Below are positions 1 to 8,380 of a DNA stretch of 34,518 bases, piece by piece. Positions within the stretch are counted from its first letter, which is position 1, and every line of letters begins with the position of its first letter. Below the pieces are notes generated by a model. That model was not told the origin of the DNA. It saw only the letters and a program-made list of their open reading frames with translations, and searched no databases. Source of the DNA: Akkermansiaceae bacterium (GTDB taxonomy: Bacteria > Verrucomicrobiota > Verrucomicrobiia > Verrucomicrobiales > Akkermansiaceae); contig JALZWA010000095.1 in NCBI GenBank assembly GCA_023299815.1, positions 1 through 34,518 on the forward strand, in the 5' to 3' direction. The position numbers and the translations under genes were made by a program.

Positions 1-171
1 TAAGCGTCCCGCTTGTCCTCCCCGCCCTCAACCCAGCCGCATTAAGTCATTTCACCGCTCAAAGAGAGACTCGAGAATCCTAGCCTTTGTCGCCCTCTCC
101 TTCAAATTTTCGGAACAGACTTTCAAGCCTCGCGTGAACTGTATCACGCGCTCCGTAGAATCCGCGACCGA

Positions 172-441
172 ATGGCAGGGTCATTTGGTCTCCACGAACT
201 ACCTGGATTCGAAGAATGCACTCATCCAAAAATCTACTTCGAGATAGCAGAGACCAGTCTTGGAGTTCAACGATCCTCAAACGGCAATGAATTCACGTGC
301 CAGCTTTCTTATGACGGTCTGACCCAGATCGGAGATCTCTTGGCCCCCTTTTGCCAACGGGATTCATCAAGAGCTGGATTCCAATGGCTTGATGAATCGA
401 GCGACATCTCACTACTCTACTCCCCAAGCGCTGGTTGGTAA
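172..441 (+). CDS. small hypothetical protein
   Basis: 89 aa ORF with protein-like composition (IYFEIAETSLGVQR...DISLLYSPSAGW); no recognised family; start uncertain. Confidence 0.3.
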   Translation: MAGSFGLHELPGFEECTHPKIYFEIAETSLGVQRSSNGNEFTCQLSYDGLTQIGDLLAPFCQRDSSRAGFQWLDESSDISLLYSPSAGW

Positions 442-494
442 AAAAAGCTAGCCGAACGCTAGCCTTAAGGAACCCGCGTCAGCCACTCGACATT

Positions 495-1097
495 TTAGTA
501 GCGCTCACACAGCCCCTTAAGCTCCGGTGGCTCCCAAGAGGTCACTTTTTCCGAAAGGAATCCCGCCAGCTGATCAACCGATCCGGTGACGCTTCCTTGA
601 TGCGCCCCCCACTTACCCCGCCGCTGGCCTGCGCCGGCGAGCTTCTTGCCATCCGCGACGATATCCCAGCACACCGGTTTTTGGAAACACGCTGCTGATT
701 TGTTCTCCGAATCCTGCGCTGCGAGTTCGCAACTTGTCCCGCCCGCCTTCAGCGCGGCCACGACGGCTTGATGAATCGCGCAGTAAATCTCATCTCCTCG
801 CAGCAAAGTCGCCTCTTCCGCCTTCGACCTGACAAGGGTGTAAGTGGAGTCGATCCGATGATCGACAATTCCCCCACCCGTCTAGCGTCGCACGTAAGAG
901 ACATCATTTCCAAACAGCCGCTGTGCCTCAGCAAGACTCTGGAAATACCCCAGACTCACCCAGTCGCCCGACCAATCATAGAATCTCAAAATCGGACCAT
1001 CCTCAGCCTGTGTCGTAAGCCACTCATCCACCGCCATATTCTCAGGACCAGATCGGGCGACCGGATCCCGCCAGACGCGGAGGTTTTCAAAAAGCAT
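495..1097 (-). pseudogene. lipoate-protein ligase A-like (BPL/LplA/LipB fold), interrupted by one in-frame TAG at 882-884
   Basis: ORFs 882..1097 and 495..806 are in the same frame; the reading frame between them has no stop other than TAG: ...NDVSYVRR*TGGGIVDHRIDSTYTLVRSKAEEATLLRGDEIYCAIHQ...KPVCWDIVADGKKLAGAGQRRGKWGAHQGSV. RRxTGGGxVxH and DIV...GKKLAGAGQRR...HQGS are LplA-family motifs. Confidence 0.75.
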
Positions 1098-1127
1098 TTC
1101 TAATCCTTTGGAATGGACTTCCCTTTC

Positions 1128-1538
1128 TCAGTCAAGCGAGGCGAGGAATTGACTCGGGTGATAAATGACGAGGCCAGATTTGCGAAAGTCCGCTTCGTTT
1201 CGAGTGACGATACAATCGATTCCTGAGGCACATGCTGAAGCATCAAGAACCGCATCCTCGAAATCGGCGATGTCACTGTGAAGCGCAGCCTCAATCACGG
1301 ATTGATTCACAGCCGCGATAGGACAGATCGCGGTGAGATCAGCAATACGTGCGCGTGTCTCTGCTGCTCCGAGTTGACGTCGCACGAGATAAAAAATAGT
1401 CGTCACGGTGGTGGCGCAAACTAAGGCGGTAAAATCACCCCGCTCCGCCCGAGCAAGGACGCGTGATGAGTGAGCAAAAAAGGGCTCCCTTTTCGCCAAC
1501 ACATCTACGATGACGTTCGTATCAATCAGGACATTCAT
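1128..1538 (-). CDS. PIN-domain toxin (VapC-like ribonuclease)
   Basis: MNVLIDTNVIVDVL N-terminus; DFEDAVLDASA and IVTRNEADF PIN-family C-terminal motifs; overlaps upstream antitoxin by 4 nt. Confidence 0.85.
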   Translation of the reverse strand: MNVLIDTNVIVDVLAKREPFFAHSSRVLARAERGDFTALVCATTVTTIFYLVRRQLGAAETRARIADLTAICPIAAVNQSVIEAALHSDIADFEDAVLDASACASGIDCIVTRNEADFRKSGLVIYHPSQFLASLD

Positions 1539-1780
1539 GAGTGCTTCTCTTCCAGATAATCGACATAATCCTCGATATCAGGATCAGAGATGCACCCCAC
1601 GAGACTACTTGTCCGCGGTGCCAGATTCTGATCGAGTGACTTTGAATCCTGGCCTCCCTTAGCCGCGAGATTCCGGAAGTAATCGCTCACGAGCTTCGAG
1701 ACCGAGACCTTCCGCGCCGCGGCTTCGCTCTTCGCAGCCACGACAAGATCCTCAGGGACATGAAGGGTTAATTTCGACAT
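1535..1780 (-). CDS. antitoxin, ribbon-helix-helix-like (VapB / DUF6364-like)
   Basis: MSKLTLHVPEDLVVAAKSEAAARKVSVSKLVSDYFRNL; directly upstream of and overlapping the PIN gene. Confidence 0.75.
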   Translation of the reverse strand: MSKLTLHVPEDLVVAAKSEAAARKVSVSKLVSDYFRNLAAKGGQDSKSLDQNLAPRTSSLVGCISDPDIEDYVDYLEEKHS

Positions 1781-1809
1781 GACGTGACATTATCATAAAA
1801 AACACGTCA
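1780..1809. promoter_or_regulatory. candidate toxin-antitoxin operator (inverted repeat TGACGTG-N16-CACGTCA)
   Basis: perfect 7-bp inverted repeat at 1780-1786 and 1803-1809, beginning at the antitoxin start codon. Confidence 0.35.
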
Positions 1810-1927
1810 CGCAAACCTCTTTGTCTGATACCCACTCATTAAGTGGCCTGTTTGACTTTCTATTAAATCGCTATTTTTGCGCGATACTCTCACTTGCGCC
1901 ATCTGGAACTCAAAGTATCCTGCGCCC

Positions 1928-2746
1928 ATGAATTTCTCGCCCAAGCCGAACGCTGCCCTTCTCATCGTGGGGCACGGCTCAACCGAAAACCCGGATTCCT
2001 CGACGCCTTACTTTGATCACGCAAAGGAAATCCGCGCCCGCGGAGTCTTCGCCGAGGTGCATTGCTGCTTTTGGAAGGAGGAGCCATCGATGCGGGAGGC
2101 GCTTTACATGATCGACGCCGATGAAGTCTACATCGTGCCCGACTTCATCAGTGAGGGCTATTTCACCCAAGAAGTGATCCCCCGCGAGCTCGAGCTCGAT
2201 GGTCCCACCACGAAAATCCACGGCAAGACGCTTCACTACTGCGATCCCGTAGGCATCCATCCTTCGATGACTTCGCTCATTCTCCAGCGCACCGCCGAGG
2301 TCGCCCCCGGAGTGGCACAGGAAGAATCGACTCTTTTCATCGTAGGTCACGGCACGGGGCTGAATAAGAACTCTACCAAAGCGATCCGCGATCAGGTCGA
2401 GCTCATCAAGACCCTCCCCGAGTGCCGCTTCGCAGAGGTGCACGACACTTACATGGAGGAGCCGCCTTTTATCGCAGATTGGGCTAAAATGACCGACACA
2501 GAGAATGCCGTCGTGGTCCCCTTCTTCATCGCCGATGGCCTCCACAGCTACCAAGACATCCCCATGATGCTCGGCTTTGAAAAAGAAGAAGGCCTCGCAG
2601 CGAGCCAGAAGGAAATCTTCCGCCAAAACCCCTACCGCATCCGCGAGAAGACCCTCTACTACTCCTCCGCGATCGGCACCGAACCCATGATGGCCGATGT
2701 CATCCTCGACCTCGTCACCACCTTCGACAGCACTCACCTTTCCTAA
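1928..2746 (+). CDS. CbiX/sirohydrochlorin cobaltochelatase-family protein, two CbiX-like halves
   Basis: LLIVGHGSTENP and LFIVGHGTGLNKNS repeated CbiX-like motifs; ATG 1928 preferred over ORF start 1877. Confidence 0.75.
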   Translation: MNFSPKPNAALLIVGHGSTENPDSSTPYFDHAKEIRARGVFAEVHCCFWKEEPSMREALYMIDADEVYIVPDFISEGYFTQEVIPRELELDGPTTKIHGKTLHYCDPVGIHPSMTSLILQRTAEVAPGVAQEESTLFIVGHGTGLNKNSTKAIRDQVELIKTLPECRFAEVHDTYMEEPPFIADWAKMTDTENAVVVPFFIADGLHSYQDIPMMLGFEKEEGLAASQKEIFRQNPYRIREKTLYYSSAIGTEPMMADVILDLVTTFDSTHLS

Positions 2747-2749
2747 ACC

Positions 2750-3409
2750 ATGTCACTCAACACCGCTCTCCAAGAAGCGCTCGACCAAGGAACCGATCAA
2801 ATCGGCCAGCTCCGCATCTTAAAAGATCACCCAGCCTCCGCGATCGTGCTCTGCCACATTGATGACGCTGAAAAGGTGGCCGCAAATGATCTCGCCCACC
2901 TCACCACTCACCTAGAACCAGACTCCGCCCGCGAGCTCGGCCTCTACACTCCTGAGGGCGAATACCGTTTTACCAAAGGAGAGATTTCCCTCCCCGGCGG
3001 CTGGGTCTTTCTCTTCAAAAACGTGAGCGAACTCCGCCGCGCGCTCGACCTCTTCTACCCCGCCTCGCTCGGCCTCTGGAACGCTTGGAAAAAAGGCGAG
3101 ATCCGCACCCAAAACCTCCGCGATAAGCTCGGCCGCCAAAGCGGGATGTATCGCCACAGCCGGAATGTCTCAGACGCAGGCGCGCAGCATCTCGTGAAGA
3201 CCCTTTGTGGACCAGCGAACAAGTGCGTGAAGAAAATCCTCTGGCAGCTCGACCCCGAGAACCCGCTCGATGACAGCGAAGCCTCACAATTCGACGGAAC
3301 CCTCCCCGGCGGAAAAGCGATCCCCCTCGTCTGCCAAGAAGCCTGCAACTTCTTCGTCGCCGAATGCCGCAAGCAGTCCAAAAAAGAGTTCGAAGAATCT
3401 CAATCCTAA
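2750..3409 (+). CDS. DR2241-like iron-sulfur protein
   Basis: adjacent to CbiX gene; Cys-rich C-terminus LCGPANKCVKK...PLVCQEACNFFVAECRK consistent with a DR2241-type 4Fe-4S domain. Confidence 0.55.
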   Translation: MSLNTALQEALDQGTDQIGQLRILKDHPASAIVLCHIDDAEKVAANDLAHLTTHLEPDSARELGLYTPEGEYRFTKGEISLPGGWVFLFKNVSELRRALDLFYPASLGLWNAWKKGEIRTQNLRDKLGRQSGMYRHSRNVSDAGAQHLVKTLCGPANKCVKKILWQLDPENPLDDSEASQFDGTLPGGKAIPLVCQEACNFFVAECRKQSKKEFEESQS

Positions 3410-3555
3410 AAACTCCACCTCCAAAGCTCTGCTTCCTCTGTGGTAAAAAAATCCCATTCATCCCATTTATCTGCGGTTAATCTACTCCCCCAAAGCGAAA
3501 CCCACTGCAAAAAACCATTGCCTTTCCCCCCATCTCCAGTCGGAATCTCTTCCGC

Positions 3556-4470
3556 ATGGAAAACTCCCCCGCACTCGTCGTTCTCGCAGCAGGAATGGGC
3601 TCCCGATATGGTGGCCTAAAGCAAATGGACCCCATGGGCCCCAATGGTGAAACCGTTCTCGACTACTCAGTCTTCGATGCCATCCGCGCCGGCTTTTCAA
3701 AGGTCATCTTCGTCATCCGCGAGGACTTCGCCGAAGCCTTCCGCAAGGACGTCGGCGATAAGTTCACCGCACAGATCGAAGTCGCCTACTCATTCCAAAA
3801 GCTCACCGACCTCCCCGATGGCTTCTCCGTCCCCGATGGCCGCGAAAAGCCATGGGGCACCTCGCACGCCATCCTCGCCGCACGCGAAGAAATCGACCGT
3901 CCCTTTGCCGTCATCAATGCCGATGATTTCTACGGAAAAGACGCCTACGCTCAGGCCGCGTCCTTCCTCACCAGCAATCCCATCGAAGACAGCAAAACGC
4001 ACTACGCCCTCGTAGGCTACAAGCTCTCGAACACCCTCTCCGATCACGGTTCTGTCAATCGCGGCATTTGCCAAACCTCAGACGGCCTGCTCAAAAGGGT
4101 CGAGGAAGTCGTCGAAATCGCCCGCAAGGAAGCCAATGAAATCTCCGGCCGCTCGCTCGATGGATCCGCTTGTCTTGTCGCAGAAGACGCCATCGTCTCC
4201 ATGAACCTCTGGGGCTTCCCCGTCAGCTTCCTCACTGAGCTAGAGAATCACTTCATTAGCTTTCTCAAGGAAAGCGGCAACGAAATGAAGAGCGAATGCT
4301 ATATCCCCACTGTCGTCGATGACCTCATCAATGAAGGCACCGCCGACTGCCATGTCTTGGAGACTTCCTCCTCATGGTTCGGCGTCACCTACCCTGAGGA
4401 CAAGCCACACGTCGTCGTGAGCATCCAGCAACTCGTCGACTCAGGTGATTATCCCAGCCCACTGGTCTAA
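3556..4470 (+). CDS. nucleotidyltransferase (sugar-nucleotide transferase-like)
   Basis: N-terminal LVVLAAGMGSRYGGLKQMDPMGPNGETVLDYSVFDA signature. Confidence 0.8.
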   Translation: MENSPALVVLAAGMGSRYGGLKQMDPMGPNGETVLDYSVFDAIRAGFSKVIFVIREDFAEAFRKDVGDKFTAQIEVAYSFQKLTDLPDGFSVPDGREKPWGTSHAILAAREEIDRPFAVINADDFYGKDAYAQAASFLTSNPIEDSKTHYALVGYKLSNTLSDHGSVNRGICQTSDGLLKRVEEVVEIARKEANEISGRSLDGSACLVAEDAIVSMNLWGFPVSFLTELENHFISFLKESGNEMKSECYIPTVVDDLINEGTADCHVLETSSSWFGVTYPEDKPHVVVSIQQLVDSGDYPSPLV

Positions 4471-4477
4471 GAGACGC

Positions 4478-5218
4478 TTAAAAAAGCATTCCCTGAGGAG
4501 CGGGCTCGCTCTCGGGCACCGGTAAGATCGGAGGCCGCGCCTTTGCGACCTCCTCACGGACTCCGAGCGTCGCGATCTCGTAGACCACGCGCTTCCGCCC
4601 CTTCCCAGTCGGTGCCTCGGTGCGCACGATACGAGTGCCCAGCACCTTCTCCATCATCTGAATCTCCATGCGCACTGCGCTCGGGTAGATTTCGTAAATA
4701 GCGGTAAGCGGGCTATGAAATTCCTCAATCCGAAAACCTGTCCCAGGATCATAGTGACAACGGCTAAACCAGCCGTCTTTGTCACGTAAATCAGCAAGGC
4801 GCGTCGCCTTCTCCACCATCGACTTCCCCGCCCGAACCTTCGGCTGCCAGCGTTCTAACAACTGCTGAAAGTGATGAAAAAGGAGCTTCTCGGGAGCAGA
4901 TTCTCCATAAACCGTGCGAACTCCCTCTAACACCGAAATGCTCAAATCAGATCCCGCCTGCGGAAAAAGAGGGTCACATTTTTTCGTCAGCCGATACATC
5001 TTCTCGGGCCGACCCACTTCCTTCTTCGCCCGAGGAATGCGCCATTCCTCAAGGTAGCCCATCTCGGTGAGCTTCAGGCAGTGCTGCTTAATTCCCATGT
5101 AACTCTTCCCCAATTCGCGGGAGAGTTCAGAGATCGGCATTCCATCGGAGCGCTTCAGCGATGCCAAAATATCGGCATAGGAAGCCCTCATCGTCTCTTG
5201 ATGAGCTTGGTGAAACAT
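4478..5218 (-). CDS. winged-helix transcriptional regulator (SufR/ArsR-like)
   Basis: DGMPISELSRELGKSYMGIKQHCLKLTEMGYLEEWRIPRAKKEVGRPEKMYRLT wHTH; no SufR-type Cys cluster seen. Confidence 0.65.
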   Translation of the reverse strand: MFHQAHQETMRASYADILASLKRSDGMPISELSRELGKSYMGIKQHCLKLTEMGYLEEWRIPRAKKEVGRPEKMYRLTKKCDPLFPQAGSDLSISVLEGVRTVYGESAPEKLLFHHFQQLLERWQPKVRAGKSMVEKATRLADLRDKDGWFSRCHYDPGTGFRIEEFHSPLTAIYEIYPSAVRMEIQMMEKVLGTRIVRTEAPTGKGRKRVVYEIATLGVREEVAKARPPILPVPESEPAPQGMLF

Positions 5219-5284
5219 AAAGGGTGGCCAGCAGGATACTCTTTTCAGTTAGTTAAGACGACCAAAATATCGGCTAAGCGCCTT

Positions 5285-5312
5285 TTGACAACTCGAGAAA
5301 GAGGTTTAGACT
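5285..5312 (+). promoter_or_regulatory. sigma70-type promoter candidate for kamA (TTGACA-N16-TAGACT)
   Basis: perfect -35 consensus at 5285-5290, TAGACT at 5307-5312. Confidence 0.45.
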
Positions 5313-5321
5313 CGGGACATC

Positions 5322-6473
5322 TTGAACGACTTGACCTTCAAATCAGCTGCACCCGGATACTGGGAAGGCGAAAACATCTCCCCGGAAGACTGGAACTCGC
5401 ACACTTGGCAGCTCAAAAACAGCGTCAAATCACTAGAGCAGATTGAGAAACATCTCACCCTTACCGAGAATGAGCGCGCAGGGATTCTCCTCACCGGAAC
5501 CAAGCTCGCCACCGCAGTCACGCCGCACTTTTTTAACCTCATCCACCCCACAGACCCGAACTGCCCGATGCGGCGTCAGGTCATCCCCAGCATCGAGGAA
5601 ACCTACACCGACCCCGCAGACATGAAGGATCCCTGCGGAGAGGACTCGCACATGCCCGTGCCTGGGCTCGTGCACCGCTACCCGGACCGCGTCCTCTTTC
5701 TCGTCACTGATCGCTGCGCTTCCTACTGCCGCTACTGCACCCGCTCACGAGTCGTCTCCGGTGTTTCCGACCAGAAACTGGAAACTCAGTGGGACGCAGC
5801 AATCGAATATCTCAAAAAAACTCCACAAGTTCGTGACGTCCTCCTCTCCGGTGGCGACCCCCTCCTCTTCTCTGACAATAAGTTAGAAAAACTCCTGAAG
5901 CGGCTCCGCGAGATCCCACACATCCAGTTTCTCCGCATCGGCTCCCGCATCCCCATCTTCCTTCCTCAGCGCATCACCCCTGCGCTCTGCGACATGCTGA
6001 AGCAGTTCCACCCACTCTTCATCTCGATCCACACCAACCATCCAGACGAGCTCACGAGTGAAGTCCGCGATGGCCTCGGCCGCCTCGCCGACGCCGGAAT
6101 CCAGATGGGAAATCAATCCGTTCTTCTAAAAGGCATCAACGACTCTGTAGAGATCCAGCGCGACCTCGTCCACAAGCTCCTCATGTGCCGCGTCCGCCCC
6201 TACTACCTCTACCAGGCTGATCTCATCGAGGGCACCAAGCACCTCCGCACCGGAATTAACAAGGGACTCGAAATCATCGAAGGCCTCCGCGGCCACACCA
6301 CCGGCTATGGCATCCCGCAATACGTCGTCGATGGACCCGGAGGCGGCGGAAAAATCCCGCTTAATCCCGAATATGTCCTCGAGAAAAACGAAAAGCGCGT
6401 GATCCTGCGGAATTACGAAGGCAAGAAGTTCATCTACCCCGAGCCAGTCGAGAGCGGGAGCCCCGTAGGATAA
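5322..6473 (+). CDS. kamA: lysine 2,3-aminomutase-family radical SAM protein
   Basis: LFLVTDRCASYCRYCTRSRVV radical SAM CxxxCxxC; DVLLSGGDPLL; FVSIHTNHPDE-like core; TTG start. Confidence 0.9.
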   Translation: MNDLTFKSAAPGYWEGENISPEDWNSHTWQLKNSVKSLEQIEKHLTLTENERAGILLTGTKLATAVTPHFFNLIHPTDPNCPMRRQVIPSIEETYTDPADMKDPCGEDSHMPVPGLVHRYPDRVLFLVTDRCASYCRYCTRSRVVSGVSDQKLETQWDAAIEYLKKTPQVRDVLLSGGDPLLFSDNKLEKLLKRLREIPHIQFLRIGSRIPIFLPQRITPALCDMLKQFHPLFISIHTNHPDELTSEVRDGLGRLADAGIQMGNQSVLLKGINDSVEIQRDLVHKLLMCRVRPYYLYQADLIEGTKHLRTGINKGLEIIEGLRGHTTGYGIPQYVVDGPGGGGKIPLNPEYVLEKNEKRVILRNYEGKKFIYPEPVESGSPVG

Positions 6474-6670
6474 TCCGTCTCCGTTGTCCTCCCTGCCCCC
6501 AACCAAGCAAAGGAACCCTAGCGCCCTCGCCGCTTATCAACCGAGCTCAAATCCTATAGGGCTGACGGGACCCATAAAACCGATCCCCACAACCCCAGCC
6601 CCACCTCTTAACTCCAGAGCAGCGGACACAAACCAACTAGCGGGCAGAGAGGACAACCGAGACGATCATC

Positions 6671-7081
6671 CTACCGCTCGGGAGCCAGCCAGTGAAATAC
6701 CTCTGTATTTCGCAGAACCCCAAAAAGGATCAGCGACACGAGGCAGAGCCAAAGCCAACCCACATGAAAGCGCGGGCCAAAGATGCCGGGATACTTTTCC
6801 TTAGCCGCCATCCAAAAGAGCACCGGTAGACCGATCAACACCACAAGGGTAAACCACGCATGGTATCCCAGCGCCTTGGTAAACTCAAAATGCACCAGCG
6901 CATCCGCGGCACGCGTCCCCCCACAACCGGGGCAATGCCGCTTTGTGAGCAGTAAAATAGGACAATCGGGCAACATATTACCCGAAATAGGGTCGATTAG
7001 CCGAAATATGAGGAAAACAACGAGCAGAACTGGAATCACCAGCACGTAGCGCGGCCATCTCGCAACGGCCTTACTCGGCAT
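6671..7081 (-). CDS. DUF2752 membrane protein
   Basis: LTKRHCPGCGGTRAADALVHFEFTKAL motif with flanking hydrophobic segments. Confidence 0.8.
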   Translation of the reverse strand: MPSKAVARWPRYVLVIPVLLVVFLIFRLIDPISGNMLPDCPILLLTKRHCPGCGGTRAADALVHFEFTKALGYHAWFTLVVLIGLPVLFWMAAKEKYPGIFGPRFHVGWLWLCLVSLILFGVLRNTEVFHWLAPER

Positions 7082-7688
7082 TTTCTTCGATGATTTTCTC
7101 CCCAGCCTTCTCCATCTCTTCGATCTGCTCCTGCTGTTGGCGCTGGGCCTCCTCTATCGCGTCCTCAATCATCCCCTTGTTGTTCTTGTAAAAGAGGAAC
7201 CCAAAGAGAATGACACCCAAGGTAATCAAACTCCCCAAATACCCACAGACGAGACCGGCAATCGCCATCCCTTTTCCATTCCGTGGCTCCTGAGGATTCT
7301 TGAAGGACTTCATCGCCATGTGCCCAGTGATGACCGCAGGAATCCCGAAGAGAATTCCCACGTAAACGCAAGAAGACAGAATCGCAAGAATACCACAAAC
7401 CAAACTCGCAATCGCCAAGCCACTCGTAGGAGGAATGGGAGCATAGGCTGCAGCTTGAGGGGCGCTCGCAGGATTCGTCTCCGGAGTCACGTAAGGAGAA
7501 GTTGAGTCACTGGACGCGGAAGCTGAAGAAAATTCAGAGACCTGGGCAAGTGGGAGCCATTCAGCCATTCCCTCACGCCACAGAAGATCACTCACACCCA
7601 CTTGCCCAGACGTGATACGAGTGCGCATCTCAGCTTCCTCAAAAGGCCCCTCTTGAGCACCACCCTTACTATAGAACCATTCATTCAT
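7071..7688 (-). CDS. GYF_2 + DUF4190 membrane protein (paralog 1)
   Basis: MNEWFYSKGGAQEGPFEEAEMRTRI...; TSGLAIASLVCGILAIL; overlaps DUF2752 start. Confidence 0.8.
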   Translation of the reverse strand: MNEWFYSKGGAQEGPFEEAEMRTRITSGQVGVSDLLWREGMAEWLPLAQVSEFSSASASSDSTSPYVTPETNPASAPQAAAYAPIPPTSGLAIASLVCGILAILSSCVYVGILFGIPAVITGHMAMKSFKNPQEPRNGKGMAIAGLVCGYLGSLITLGVILFGFLFYKNNKGMIEDAIEEAQRQQQEQIEEMEKAGEKIIEENAE

Positions 7689-7735
7689 CTCGAAGAGATT
7701 CCCATGATTTTCCGACGATCGTCGATACAAATCAC
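7685..7735 (-). pseudogene. decayed fabI 3'-end footprint upstream of paralog 1
   Basis: reads VICIDDRRKIMGISSR*, compare intact fabI tail VLYVDGGYEIMGM*. Confidence 0.45.
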
Positions 7736-7761
7736 GTCTTTAAAAGAGATTGAAAATCCGA

Positions 7762-8268
7762 TCAAAAATTTGATCCTTCGGACACGACCGCCACGGCGAT
7801 AACTCCAATCGTCAACAACTGAAAAGCGAGCCCGATATAGCCGCAGATCAGACCAGCAAGAGCCATCCCATGTCCGGCAATCTGACCCCTTGATTCCTTA
7901 ATCCGCTTCATTGCCATGTGCCCACAGATGATCGCAGGAATGGCAACCACTGCATTCACGTAACACATGATGAGGCTTAGGATCCCGCACACGAGAGAGG
8001 CGATGGCGAGTCCACTTGTCGGTGGAACTTGCGCATAGACCACCTCCTGCGGAGCTGCCACAGGATTGGTGCTGGGAGTGGCATAAGGTGATACCGGAGC
8101 AGCAGAGACAAGCTCGGCAACTTGAGCGAGCGGAAGCCACTCGCCCATTCCCTCACGCCAGACGAGATCCGTCGGTCCAACTTGGCCAGCAGCGATGCGC
8201 GATCGCATAGTCGCCTCATCAATCGGACCCTCTTGTTGGCCTGCTCGCCCGTAATACCATTCGCTCAT
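7762..8268 (-). CDS. GYF_2 + DUF4190 membrane protein (paralog 2)
   Basis: MSEWYYGRAGQQEGPIDEATMRSRIAAGQVG...TSGLAIASLVCGILSLI. Confidence 0.8.
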   Translation of the reverse strand: MSEWYYGRAGQQEGPIDEATMRSRIAAGQVGPTDLVWREGMGEWLPLAQVAELVSAAPVSPYATPSTNPVAAPQEVVYAQVPPTSGLAIASLVCGILSLIMCYVNAVVAIPAIICGHMAMKRIKESRGQIAGHGMALAGLICGYIGLAFQLLTIGVIAVAVVSEGSNF

Positions 8269-8315
8269 CGTGAGGACACTCCCATGACTCGATAGCCTTC
8301 GTCGACATAAATTAA
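8265..8315 (-). pseudogene. decayed fabI 3'-end footprint upstream of paralog 2
   Basis: reads LIYVDEGYRVMGVSSR* against fabI VLYVDGGYEIMGM*; 22 of 31 nt identical over TTTATGTCGA...TCATGGG by eye. Confidence 0.6.
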
Positions 8316-8380
8316 CTCACGAGAAAAGAACTCAAAAAGAGAGGTCTCAACCCATCAAGAGACGGCCTGCTTGGTTTCGT

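Noticed and set aside
1979-2737. 252-aa minus-strand ORF opposite the CbiX-like gene
   Set aside because: Asp/Val/Gly/His-rich composition is typical of an antisense shadow of a GC-biased coding frame; CbiX motifs support the plus strand.
6484-6804. 106-aa plus-strand ORF after kamA
   Set aside because: Low-complexity Pro/Ser/Thr-rich, overlaps the DUF2752 gene on the opposite strand, no family motif.
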